The translations under genes and the position numbers were made by a program. Shown here piece after piece: positions 34,991 to 43,397 of a stretch of 64,000 bases of DNA (the stretch's first letter is position 1; each line of letters begins with the position of its first letter). The stretch comes from Methylobacterium sp. (GTDB lineage Bacteria; Pseudomonadota; Alphaproteobacteria; Rhizobiales; Beijerinckiaceae). The stretch lies in NCBI GenBank assembly GCA_013823325.1, contig PNLY01000009.1:1-64000 (forward strand). The letters are read 5' to 3'. Under the pieces are notes generated by a model. The model searched no databases and was not told the origin of the DNA. It saw nothing but the letters and a program-made list of their open reading frames with translations.

Positions 34991-35731
34991 ATGCGGATCG
35001 CCATCCTCTCCGACATCCACGCCAACCGCGAGGCGTTCGAGGCGGTGCTGGCGGCCGTGCGCCGGCTGGAGCCCGATCGGCTGGTGCTGCTCGGCGACAT
35101 CGTCGGCTATGGCCCCGAGCCCGGTTTCTGCGTCGATGCGGCGCGCGAGCTCGTCGCGGCCGGCGCGATCGCGATCCGCGGCAACCATGACGAAGCCGCG
35201 GTGCACGGCTCATCCGGCATGACGCCGAATGCCCATGAGGCGGCGCTCTGGACCAAGGGACAGCTCAACGCCGAGCAGAGCGCTTTCCTGGATGATCTGC
35301 CCCTGACGGTGGAGCTCGACGGCGTGCTCTTCGTCCATGCCAGCGCCCGCGATCCTGCCGCCTGGCACTATGTCCGCGATCTCCGCAGCGCCGAGGCCTG
35401 CCTCGCGGCGACGGACGCCGCGACGATCATCTGCGGCCACACCCATCTGCCGACGATCTTCTACGCCAGGGCCGGACGCGAGCCGGTGGCGTTCATCCCC
35501 TTGCGCAACGTGCCGGCGCCGCTTTCGGCCGTGCACCGGCATGTCGTCGTGGTCGGCGCCGTCGGCCAGCCGCGCGACGGCGACCCGGCCGCCTGCTTCG
35601 CCCTGCTCGACACGCAGGCGCGCGAGGTCACCATGGTGCGCGTGCCCTATGACAGCCAGGACACCGCGCGGAAGATCAGGGCGGCGGGCCTGCCTGACTG
35701 GCTCGGCCTGCGCCTGCAGATCGGCAGATAG
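34991..35731 (+). CDS. Calcineurin-like metallophosphoesterase
   Basis: A 246-residue binuclear metallophosphoesterase of the YfcE/MJ0936-like group. The five family motifs are in order: LSDIHANREA, LGDIVGYGPEP, IRGNHDEA, the His of FVHASARD, and CGHTHLPTIF. The GYGPEP form is usual for a bacterial group of unassigned phosphodiesterases or protein phosphatases. It ends nine bases before a Ser/Thr kinase gene on the same strand, so the two probably form an operon and may be an opposing phosphatase and kinase. Confidence 0.92.
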   Translation: MRIAILSDIHANREAFEAVLAAVRRLEPDRLVLLGDIVGYGPEPGFCVDAARELVAAGAIAIRGNHDEAAVHGSSGMTPNAHEAALWTKGQLNAEQSAFLDDLPLTVELDGVLFVHASARDPAAWHYVRDLRSAEACLAATDAATIICGHTHLPTIFYARAGREPVAFIPLRNVPAPLSAVHRHVVVVGAVGQPRDGDPAACFALLDTQAREVTMVRVPYDSQDTARKIRAAGLPDWLGLRLQIGR

Positions 35732-35740
35732 GGAGACGGG

Positions 35741-37141
35741 ATGGAACGGCCTCACACCGGCTCGGTCATCGACGGCTTCACGCTCGGCGAGCGTCTGAAG
35801 GCTGGCGGCATGGCGAGCCTCTGGCATGCGACGCATCCCGGTCACCCCGGCCCGCTCGTCGTGAAGATCCCGGTGCTCGATCCCGGCGCCGACGTCTCGG
35901 CCATCGTCGGCTACGAGACCGAGGTGCTGATCCACAAGCGCCTGTCGGGGCCGCATGTGCCGCGCTTCGTCGCTTCGGGCGAGCTCTGCCGTATTCCTTT
36001 CATCGCCATGAGCCTTGTCGCTGGGGAGAGCCTGGCAGACCGCATCAAGCAGGCTCCCCTGCCCTTCGCCGAGGTCCAGCGCATCGGCATCGCGATCGCG
36101 ACGGCGCTGGCCGATCTGCACCGGCAGAACGTCGTCCATCTCGACCTCAAGCCCGAGAACGTGATCCTGACCGACAAGGGCGCGGTGCTGCTCGATTTCG
36201 GCCTCGCCCGCCATGCCGAACTGCCGGACCTGCTCGGCGAGGAGAGCTCCGAGCCGATGGGGACATCTGCCTATATCGCGCCTGAGCAGGTGCTGGGCGA
36301 ACGCTCCGACCCGGCGAGCGATCTTTTCGCGCTCGGCTGCCTGCTCTACCAGATGGCCTGCGGCGAGGAGCCGTTCGGCCGGCCCAAGACCGTCCCCGGC
36401 ATGAAGCGGCGGCTCTATCACGCGTCCAAGCCGCTGCGCGTCGTCAATCCGCAGGCACCGGCCTGGCTCGAGGCGATCGTCGCACGCTGCCTCGAGGTCG
36501 ATCGCGGCCGGCGTTATGCCGATGCGACCAAGCTCGCCTTCGACCTGCGCCATCCCGAGCAGGTCACCGTCGCGCGCAGGCGCCCAACCGCCGGGGAACG
36601 CAGCCTCGGTAAGCGGCTGGTCGATCTGTTCCAGAAGCGCGACGAGGCCGAGGTCACCGGCGCCCCGACGGTGGCGCGACGCAGGGCCGGCCCCTCGCTC
36701 GTGCTCACCGCCGTCGACCTTTCGGAGGGCCCGGATGCGCTCGCCGCGGCGATCCTGGCCGAGACCGGCCGGCTGCTGGCCGCCCGCCCGGATTCCGCAC
36801 TCGCCTGCCTGACGGTGCTGAAGACCGAGATCATCGGTGAGACCAAGACCGTCGATGCGGAAGGGCGCTCGCTCTATATCGGGCGGCTGGTGGCGCTGAA
36901 GGACTGGGCCCGGCCGCTGCACCTGCCCGAGGACCGGGTCAGCTATCACGTCATCGAGGCGGTCAGCGCCGCGGATGCGATCCTGCGCTATGCCGAGCAT
37001 AACGACATCGACCATATCGTGCTCGGCGCCCGCTCCTCCTCGGCGGTGCGCCGCCATCTCGGCAGCGTCTCGACCAAGGTCGTGGCGGAAGCGCTGTGCT
37101 CGGTTTCGGTGGTCCGGGTAAAGACTGGCGCGGAGGCGTGA
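35741..37141 (+). CDS. Ser/Thr protein kinase fused to universal stress domain
   Basis: A 466-residue fusion. Residues about 10-275 are a Hanks-type kinase: a degenerate glycine loop (ERLKAGGMASLW), ATP-binding Lys42, the catalytic loop HLDLKPEN (Asp135), DFG at 152-154, an APE-like APEQ and the Asp of SDPASDLFALG. A basic linker (residues 276-317) follows. Residues 318-466 are a UspA domain ending in the ATP-binding pattern GARSSSAVRRHLGSVSTKV. No membrane helix is present, so it is cytoplasmic, unlike many PASTA kinases. AGGGAGA precedes the ATG. It lies between a metallophosphoesterase and an APH-type kinase gene. Confidence 0.93.
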   Translation: MERPHTGSVIDGFTLGERLKAGGMASLWHATHPGHPGPLVVKIPVLDPGADVSAIVGYETEVLIHKRLSGPHVPRFVASGELCRIPFIAMSLVAGESLADRIKQAPLPFAEVQRIGIAIATALADLHRQNVVHLDLKPENVILTDKGAVLLDFGLARHAELPDLLGEESSEPMGTSAYIAPEQVLGERSDPASDLFALGCLLYQMACGEEPFGRPKTVPGMKRRLYHASKPLRVVNPQAPAWLEAIVARCLEVDRGRRYADATKLAFDLRHPEQVTVARRRPTAGERSLGKRLVDLFQKRDEAEVTGAPTVARRRAGPSLVLTAVDLSEGPDALAAAILAETGRLLAARPDSALACLTVLKTEIIGETKTVDAEGRSLYIGRLVALKDWARPLHLPEDRVSYHVIEAVSAADAILRYAEHNDIDHIVLGARSSSAVRRHLGSVSTKVVAEALCSVSVVRVKTGAEA

Positions 37142-37179
37142 GCGATGTCGCGTTGACCTCTCCGCCTCTCCTTCCGAAT

Positions 37180-38229
37180 ATGCCCGACATGCAGGCAGCC
37201 TCCTCCGCCCCGCCCGAATTCGATCCCGCTCGGCTGGACGCCTTCCTGCGCGCTGTCCTGCCCGGCCGCGCCTCAGGACCAATGGCGATCGAACGGATCA
37301 GCGGCGGCCAGTCGAACCCGACTTTCTTCCTCTCCTATCCCGAGGCCGGCACACGACTCGTGCTGCGCAAGAAGCCGCCGGGGCCGCTGCTGCCCTCGGC
37401 CCATGCCGTCGAGCGCGAATACCGCATCCTGAAGGCGCTCGCCGGCTCGGCCGTGCCGGTGCCGCCGGCATTGCTGCTGCACGAGGCGGACGATGTCGTC
37501 GGCACGCCGTTCTACCTGATGGAGCGGCTGGAAGGCCGCGTTTTCCACGACACCGCCCTGCCCGGCGTCGCGCCTCACGAGCGGCGCGCCATGTATTTCG
37601 CCATGGCCGAGGCGCTGGCGGCGCTGCACGGCTTCGACTGGCAGGGCGCCGGCCTCGCCGATTTCGGCAGACCCGGCAATTACTATGCCCGCCAGCTGGC
37701 GCGCTGGGGCCGGCAATGGCGCGAGACCCGGACGCGGGAGATCCCGGCGATCGACCGGCTGATCGACTGGCTCGGCGCCAATCTCGACGAGACGTCGGAC
37801 ACGACCATCGTCCATGGCGATTTCCGGCTGGGCAACCTGATGTTCGCGCCCGATGCGCCGAAGGTCGTCGCGGTGCTCGACTGGGAGCTCTCGACGCTCG
37901 GCCATCCGCTCTCCGACGTCGCCTTCTCCTGCCTGCCCTGGCATTCGACGCCGCAGATGTATGCCGGCATCGTCGGGCTCGACCGCGAGGCGCTGGGGAT
38001 ACCGACGCAGGACGAATACATCGCGCGCTATTGCGCCGCCGCCGGGCGGGCTGAAGGGCCGGGCCGCTTCCACCTCGCCTTCTCGCTGTTCCGCTTCGCC
38101 GTCATCCTCGACGGCATCGCCGCGCGGGCGAAGACCGGCAACGCCGCCGCGGAGAATGCCGTCGCTGTGGGCGCGATGGCGGAGAGTTTTGCCGAGCGGG
38201 CGGACGCGCTGGTCGCAGGTGATGGCTAG
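37180..38229 (+). CDS. APH-family kinase, ACAD10/11 N-terminal type (LvaA-like)
   Basis: A 349-residue aminoglycoside-phosphotransferase-fold kinase of the group joined to acyl-CoA dehydrogenases in animal ACAD10 and ACAD11 and separate as LvaA in Pseudomonas levulinate catabolism. Diagnostic stretches are RISGGQSNPTFFLSY, LVLRKKPPGPLLPSAHAVER trimmed to RKKPPGPLLPSAH, GTPFYLMERLEGRVF, the catalytic HGDFRLGNLMF and the metal-binding LDWELSTLGHPLSDVAF. These enzymes phosphorylate 4-hydroxyacyl-CoA. The start is uncertain: ATG 37180 is used, but GTG 37138 overlaps the preceding stop and has GGAGG, too close at two bases. The paired dehydrogenase follows. Confidence 0.9.
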   Translation: MPDMQAASSAPPEFDPARLDAFLRAVLPGRASGPMAIERISGGQSNPTFFLSYPEAGTRLVLRKKPPGPLLPSAHAVEREYRILKALAGSAVPVPPALLLHEADDVVGTPFYLMERLEGRVFHDTALPGVAPHERRAMYFAMAEALAALHGFDWQGAGLADFGRPGNYYARQLARWGRQWRETRTREIPAIDRLIDWLGANLDETSDTTIVHGDFRLGNLMFAPDAPKVVAVLDWELSTLGHPLSDVAFSCLPWHSTPQMYAGIVGLDREALGIPTQDEYIARYCAAAGRAEGPGRFHLAFSLFRFAVILDGIAARAKTGNAAAENAVAVGAMAESFAERADALVAGDG

Positions 38230-38241
38230 TTTGTTTCTCTG

Positions 38242-38351
38242 GTCGTCCCGGGCGACCGCAGGGAGACCCGGGACCCATTCCGGAACCTCTATCGGAAAGG
38301 CTCCGGAATGGATCCCGGATCGGCGCCGCTTCGCGGCTTGTCCGGGATGAC
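38242..38351. repeat. Palindromic intergenic repeat
   Basis: Outer inverted arms are 38242-38251 and 38342-38351 (one mismatch). Inner arms are 38268-38284 and 38302-38318, 17 bases with one mismatch. It lies between two co-directional genes. The motifs TCCCGG, CCGGAATGG and GCTTCGCGGC also characterise similar elements elsewhere in this window. Confidence 0.7.
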
Positions 38352-38375
38352 TAGGTAAGGATTGGGAGAAGAGTG

Positions 38376-39647
38376 ATGGATTTCGCCTATTCGGCCAGGG
38401 TCGAGGAGCTGCGCGCCAAGCTGCAGGCCTTCATGGACGCCCATGTCCAGCCGGCCGATGCCGCCTGGAAGCACGAGGTCGAGGCCAACAGATATCCCAC
38501 CGCACTGATCGATGGTCTCAAGGCCAAGGCGAAAGCCGAGGGGCTGTGGAACCTGTTCCTGCCGGCGCTCAAGCCGGATGAGCCCGGCACGCGGCTGACC
38601 AATCTCGAATACGCCCCGCTCGCCGAGATCATGGGCCGAATCTACTGGTCCTCGGAGGTGTTCAATTGCAATGCCCCCGACACCGGCAACATGGAAATCC
38701 TGCACATGTTCGCGACGCAAGAGCAGCGCGAACGCTGGCTGAACCCGCTGCTCGATGGCGAGATCCGCTCCTGCGTCGGCATCACCGAGCCGGGCGTCGC
38801 CTCTTCCGACCCGACCAATCTGCAAACCACCATCATCCGCGACGGCGACCATTACGTGATCAACGGCCGCAAATGGTGGACGACCGGGGCGCTGCACCCC
38901 AAGGTGAAATTCTGCATCGTCATGGGCCTGTCCGATCCGCGGCCCGACGCCGATCCGCACAAGCGCCACAGCATGATCATCGTGCCGATGGATTCGCCCG
39001 GCCTGACGGTGATGCGCAACCTGCCGCTGCTGAACCATTATTCGATCGAGGGCCACACCGAGACCGATTTCACCAATGTCAGGGTGCCCGCTGCGAACCT
39101 GCTGGGCGAGGAAGGCGCGGGCTTCGCACTGGCACAGGCGCGGCTCGGGCCGGGGCGCATCCACCATTGCATGCGCACGATCGGCCAATGCGAGGTCGCG
39201 CTCGAACTGATGGTCGAGCGCGCGCTGGAGCGCAAAGCCTTCGGCCGCAACCTCGCCGACTACGCCAATGTCCAGGACTGGATCGCCGAGGGACGCATGG
39301 AGATCGACCAGGCCCGCCTGCTCTGCCTGCGCGCCGCCTGGATGATGGACAAGCATGGCAACAAGGCCGCGCGCACCGAGGTCTCGGCGATCAAGGTCGC
39401 GGCGACGCGGCTGCAAACGAAAATCGCCGACCGGGCGATGCAGGTGTTCGGCGCCGGCGGGCTCTCCAACGATACCCCGCTCGCCTTCATCTACTCCTGG
39501 GGCCGGGCCCTGCGCTTCATCGACGGGCCGGACGAGGTCCACCTGCGCACCATCGCCCGCGCCGAGATCAAGAAGCGCAAGGAAAGCAACCGCAGCACCT
39601 TCGCGGAACAGGGCGTGCTGCGGCCTTGGGTGAAGGGGGCGAGCTAG
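38376..39647 (+). CDS. Acyl-CoA dehydrogenase, ACAD11/LvaC type
   Basis: A 423-residue FAD-dependent acyl-CoA dehydrogenase whose closest recognisable relatives are the dehydrogenase halves of ACAD10/11. Shared stretches are GLWNLFLPAL, VFNCNAPDTGNMEILHMF, TEPGVASSDPTNLQTTI, INGRKWWTTGA and the C-terminal FIDGPDEVHLRTIAR. In ACAD11 and LvaC this enzyme processes the 4-phosphoacyl-CoA made by the partner kinase. ATG 38376 is used because GGGAG is seven bases upstream. It follows the APH kinase after a repeat-containing gap of 146 bases, and ends three bases from the convergent DUF3108 gene. Confidence 0.93.
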   Translation: MDFAYSARVEELRAKLQAFMDAHVQPADAAWKHEVEANRYPTALIDGLKAKAKAEGLWNLFLPALKPDEPGTRLTNLEYAPLAEIMGRIYWSSEVFNCNAPDTGNMEILHMFATQEQRERWLNPLLDGEIRSCVGITEPGVASSDPTNLQTTIIRDGDHYVINGRKWWTTGALHPKVKFCIVMGLSDPRPDADPHKRHSMIIVPMDSPGLTVMRNLPLLNHYSIEGHTETDFTNVRVPAANLLGEEGAGFALAQARLGPGRIHHCMRTIGQCEVALELMVERALERKAFGRNLADYANVQDWIAEGRMEIDQARLLCLRAAWMMDKHGNKAARTEVSAIKVAATRLQTKIADRAMQVFGAGGLSNDTPLAFIYSWGRALRFIDGPDEVHLRTIARAEIKKRKESNRSTFAEQGVLRPWVKGAS

Positions 39648-39650
39648 CGC

Positions 39651-40565
39651 TCAATCGGCCGCGACGGGCGGTCCGGCGAGCTGGACCGCGACGGTGCCGA
39701 ACCAGCGCGTCTCGACCTCGAAGCGGACCGGCACGGGAAACTCGCCGCCCTCGCGCAGCGCGATCAGGACCGAGCCCTTCAAGGGCCGCATCGCCGCCTC
39801 GCGATCATCGTCATGCCGGAAGCCGGCGATCGTCCGGACGGTGAAGCCGCAGCGCAGCGCGCGGCCGTTCAACGGGCCGTGGTCGGCGACCTGCACTCTC
39901 GCCGTGGAGGTCATGACCGCGACCGAGCGGCGGCGGCCGTCATAGATGGCCGTCGAGCCGTCGCAGGTCTCGCTCTCCGCCACCTTCTTCAGCATCCCGG
40001 CGACGCCGGAGAGCGAGTCGACCGTGCCGCGGATCAGTTCGGGCGAGACGGACTCGCGATCCTCGTTCGACGGCTCCTGCCGCCGGATCGTCGGCACGCC
40101 GCGCGGATAATGCATCTCGCTGACATAGGCCCGGCCGCGCCATGAGCCGTTCGCCTGATAGAACCGCGGCTCGGGGCCGCCGCGGCCCCAGCGGCCTTCG
40201 ACCTTGCCGGATTGCTCGGCCGCCCCGACGAGCTGCGCCGCCCGGTAGGGGCGCGTGCGGATCTCGATGCGATAGCCGGCGCGGTCGAGCATCGAGGTCA
40301 CCTCGATCTCGCCGAGCGTGACCCCGCCCAGCACCGTGACATCGTAGCGAAGGTGCATCTCGCGCGCCGAGGCGGCCGAGGGCGCGGCGCAGGCGAGCGC
40401 CCCGGCGATCAGAGCGCCTGCCGCGATGGCCCGTGCCTGTCTCGCTGCGATACCGGCTGCCCTCCCGCCGCGCCCGGGCATCATCGCCGTCGCCGGAGAG
40501 GCTGCACAGCCTTGCAGCCGCTGCGCGTCGTTGCTGTCGAAGTCGCGCCCGAGCATCCGCATCAT
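39651..40565 (-). CDS. DUF3108 family exported protein
   Basis: A DUF3108-domain protein of about 305 residues. A hydrophobic signal (AIAAGALIAGALACAAPSAASA) precedes the mature REMHLRYDVTVLGGVTLGEIEV. That opening and the later CDGSTAIYDGRRR, GFTVRTIAGF and RWFGTVAVQL match the DUF3108 pattern of beta strands. The role is unknown; members are periplasmic or outer-membrane associated. The start is uncertain: ATG 40565 gives a long pre-signal region, while ATG 40484 or 40481 would place the signal nearer the N-terminus. Confidence 0.82.
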   Translation of the reverse strand: MMRMLGRDFDSNDAQRLQGCAASPATAMMPGRGGRAAGIAARQARAIAAGALIAGALACAAPSAASAREMHLRYDVTVLGGVTLGEIEVTSMLDRAGYRIEIRTRPYRAAQLVGAAEQSGKVEGRWGRGGPEPRFYQANGSWRGRAYVSEMHYPRGVPTIRRQEPSNEDRESVSPELIRGTVDSLSGVAGMLKKVAESETCDGSTAIYDGRRRSVAVMTSTARVQVADHGPLNGRALRCGFTVRTIAGFRHDDDREAAMRPLKGSVLIALREGGEFPVPVRFEVETRWFGTVAVQLAGPPVAAD

Positions 40566-40745
40566 CCCGCACAGGACCTGCCGGCCCCTTCCCTCCGCGT
40601 GAGCGCCCGGTGTTACAGGGCCAAGGCGATGTGCCGTTGTAGCGCGGACGACGAGAGCCCCGCCATGCACGAAGGCGCGACGGGTTGCGGTTCGTCGATT
40701 GCGCAATGCAGACGCCGGCGCCGGGGGCCCGCCAACGCCGCCCGG

Positions 40746-41846
40746 TCAGTAAGGCGTGACGTTTGCCGGGACCGTGACGACGGTTTGATCGCGCGGAAGC
40801 GGCGGCGCCGCGGGTTTCGTCCTGCCGAGCAGCTCGAGGAGCGGCAGCACCGGATCGCGCGCAAGTTCGCGAATGACACGCCGCTCCAGCCAATTGAGCC
40901 GCCAAGGCAGCACGGCCGCCTTGAGGAGGCGGCCGCGATTCCTCAGCTCCAGCCCGTCCGGCGGCCCTTTTCCCAGCGCTTCCTTCATCAAGGCCGCCCG
41001 GACGAAATCCAGGCCTGCAAGCGCCATCACGTCCATCCGGAACCAGAAGCGCGGATTGCTCTCGATGAAGAAGACCTGACCATCCGCACGCTCACGCAGG
41101 TCGAACCCGATCACTCCATCGAGCGCGAGATGCGTTGCGACGAACCGACTGAGAGCATCGACATTCGGACGCCGAACGAAACGGATGCCATGACGCGCAA
41201 AGGTGTAGGCCACTTGACCGACGATCGCTCCGCGCTCGCACAGGTAGAAGACGCAAAGGTCCCGGCCGGGAATGAAATCCTGTGCCAGGATCGGACTGTA
41301 GTCGATCCGCCCGCGCAGATCCTCCGGTCCGCTGATCCTGCGCACGCCCCATCCGCCGTCAAGGTTCGTCGGCTTGACAATGAAGGGATAGGTCAGCGCC
41401 CTCGTCGAGGCGGCGGCGCGCAGCTCGGACCAGGTCTCGAAGATTTTCGTGCCGGGCACGGGCAGGTCGAGATCGCGGCAGAGCTGGTGGAAGGTAAGCT
41501 TGTTGTTCAGCAGATCGAACGCCTCCCCGGCAGGAACCGGGAAGCAGGGTGTCTCGAACCTGTCCGAATAGGCCGCCAGAAAACGCGTGGTGTGTCCACA
41601 GGTCGGAAGGATGCAGGAAATCCGGTTGTCTTTTGCGTAGCTATCGATCGCGGCTGCCTCGGCATCGCCTGCGTTGGCGAATGGTTTTCCCAATTCGTGG
41701 AATGCCGAACAGTGCCGTGAATACTTGAGCCAGGCCCCATCTCCCGTTCCTACAACGTGTATCTCGTGGAAAAAGAAGGATACTGCCTTGAGTATCCTGT
41801 ATTCCATTCGAAACCTGTCTGCCAGAAGGATTGCGCGTCCAGTCAT
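40746..41846 (-). CDS. ATP-grasp domain protein
   Basis: A 366-residue ATP-grasp enzyme of the carbamoyl-phosphate-synthase-like or PylC-like group. An N-terminal Rossmann-like part (residues 1-110, with ILPTCGHTTRFLA) is followed by the ATP-grasp: NNKLTFHQLCRDLDLPVPGT, the ATP-binding PFIVKPTNLDGGWGVRRI, LAQDFIPGRDLCVFYLC, and the metal ligand motif FFIESNPRFWFRMD. Such enzymes ligate a carboxylate to an amine or thiol. The 5' part of the gene is less GC-rich than its surroundings. Start ATG 41846 lacks a strong Shine-Dalgarno sequence. It diverges from a CelD-like acetyltransferase gene. Confidence 0.85.
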   Translation of the reverse strand: MTGRAILLADRFRMEYRILKAVSFFFHEIHVVGTGDGAWLKYSRHCSAFHELGKPFANAGDAEAAAIDSYAKDNRISCILPTCGHTTRFLAAYSDRFETPCFPVPAGEAFDLLNNKLTFHQLCRDLDLPVPGTKIFETWSELRAAASTRALTYPFIVKPTNLDGGWGVRRISGPEDLRGRIDYSPILAQDFIPGRDLCVFYLCERGAIVGQVAYTFARHGIRFVRRPNVDALSRFVATHLALDGVIGFDLRERADGQVFFIESNPRFWFRMDVMALAGLDFVRAALMKEALGKGPPDGLELRNRGRLLKAAVLPWRLNWLERRVIRELARDPVLPLLELLGRTKPAAPPLPRDQTVVTVPANVTPY

Positions 41847-42100
41847 TGCTCGGCTTTTCTCTTCAAAGGCCAAGTCGGATTGGAGACCATTCGGAAACTC
41901 CGTCCGCTTTCTCCTGCCGTGTCATATTTGCCTGCTTGGCATCGCCTCGCAACCGATCCGCGCAGAAGCCAAAGGTGTTAAGCCGATTTATCTCTGGAAG
42001 GTTGGTGCGCTTCGGAGATCATGAGGCATCGCATCGATCCTCGGGGGCGCGGGTGGACAGCGCAGGTCCTCTCGACAGAAGGCGAACGCCAGCGGACACG

Positions 42101-43348
42101 ATGCCGCCTGGTGACCGACGCTTCGGCCTCCCGGGCTCCGTCAGGGCGGTCCGGACCGCTGCAGAAGGGCTTGACCTTGGCGAAAGGCTTGAGGCGGAGA
42201 TCGTTACAGCTTCGGATTTCGCGAGGCATCAAGGCGATTGGGACGATCTCGTCCGTCGCGCACTGATCCCGAACGTCTACATGCATCCGGCAGTCGCGCT
42301 CGCAGCCGAGCGGCATGCCGGCCGGCCTGTCGTCGTTGCGCTGGTCTGGCGAGCAGCCGGCCTCGGACGGGTGCTCGTCGGCGCCTGGCTCCTGGGCGAA
42401 TTCGCTGAGCGTCGAGGCTTCTTCAGGGTTCTCGACACGGCGCTGAACCGGCTCGTCTTCGCGGGCACGCCGGTCGTCGACGCCGGGCTGGTTCCGGATG
42501 TTCTCGACAAGCTGCTGGACGTCATCGTCGACCAGCCGAACCTTCCCGGCATCATCGTCGCATCTGATCTAAACGCAGACGAGCGATTGCTTTCCTACCT
42601 GCGCGAGGTTCTCGGCCGGCGCCGCTCCCGCGCCATGGTCGTGGGGCGGCGGCGACGCGCGGTCCTGACCCGCCGATCCGACGGGGAGCTGCCGGAACAT
42701 CCGGGAGCGTCCGCGAAACAGAGACAGAGCTTCCGTCGGAGAAGCCGGCGCTTTGCCGAGGCCGGCATAGAGCATGTCGCCCTGATGTGCGGACCGGAGA
42801 TCGCGGAGGCGTTCCGGGCATTTCTTGAGATCGAGGCCGGCGGCTGGAAGGGCAAGCAGGAGCACAAAGGCTGGGCGATCCGGCTCGACCCAAAGCTGGA
42901 GCCGTTCGCAACCGAAATGATCGAAGGCCTGGCGCGAGCCGGATGCGCGAGCATCGAGGGCTTGCGGCATGGCGGGCGCTGGATCGCCTTCTCGATCTGG
43001 CTTCGCTCCGGTTCGCGCGCCTTCGGCTGGAAGATGGCATATGACGAGGCGTTCGCCAGCTTCGGGCCCGGGCGCCAGCTCTCGGAACTGGTGATGGCGA
43101 CGTTCGTCTTCGATCCAGCATTGGCCGATTTCGACAGCTGCAACGGCTCGGAGACATCCTTTCACGCTGCCATCTGGCCGGAGCGGCTCGAACTGGTCGA
43201 CATGATCATCGACGCCCGCCGTGGCGGTTCCCTGTCAGGTACACTCTTCATGATCGTCGAGCTGGCATATCGCCGAGGCCGAGGCTGGCTGAAGGCCGCG
43301 CGCGATACCGTGCGTGCGCGCTGGCATGGCCTGCGCTTGAGCAGGTGA
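42101..43348 (+). CDS. GNAT (CelD/BioF2-like) acyltransferase
   Basis: A protein of about 415 residues with the acetyltransferase fold Acetyltransf_6, found in CelD and FemAB-like proteins. The family pattern KQRQSFRRRSRRFAEAG, FLEIEAGGWKGKQ, ALYF-like WIAFSIWLRSG and KMAYDEAFASFGPG is clear; the Glu-Ala-Gly-Trp-Lys-Gly segment is diagnostic. Members modify exopolysaccharides or peptidoglycan-linked material. The start is uncertain: ATG 42101 is used but has no strong Shine-Dalgarno sequence, and GTG 42053 in frame is possible. It is divergent from the ATP-grasp gene, and the gap between them (41847-42100) is relatively AT-rich. Confidence 0.8.
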   Translation: MPPGDRRFGLPGSVRAVRTAAEGLDLGERLEAEIVTASDFARHQGDWDDLVRRALIPNVYMHPAVALAAERHAGRPVVVALVWRAAGLGRVLVGAWLLGEFAERRGFFRVLDTALNRLVFAGTPVVDAGLVPDVLDKLLDVIVDQPNLPGIIVASDLNADERLLSYLREVLGRRRSRAMVVGRRRRAVLTRRSDGELPEHPGASAKQRQSFRRRSRRFAEAGIEHVALMCGPEIAEAFRAFLEIEAGGWKGKQEHKGWAIRLDPKLEPFATEMIEGLARAGCASIEGLRHGGRWIAFSIWLRSGSRAFGWKMAYDEAFASFGPGRQLSELVMATFVFDPALADFDSCNGSETSFHAAIWPERLELVDMIIDARRGGSLSGTLFMIVELAYRRGRGWLKAARDTVRARWHGLRLSR

Positions 43349-43384
43349 CCCCGCCGTGCCGAAGCGAGCTTCGGCACGGCGGGG
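43349..43384. terminator. Perfect 16-bp hairpin between convergent genes
   Basis: CCCCGCCGTGCCGAAG (43349-43364) pairs perfectly with 43369-43384 around the loop CGAG. It starts at the base after the acetyltransferase stop and lies 13 bases from the end of the RND gene, so it can serve both strands. There is no T-tract on either side. Confidence 0.65.
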
Positions 43385-43397
43385 CAAGACCTGACCG

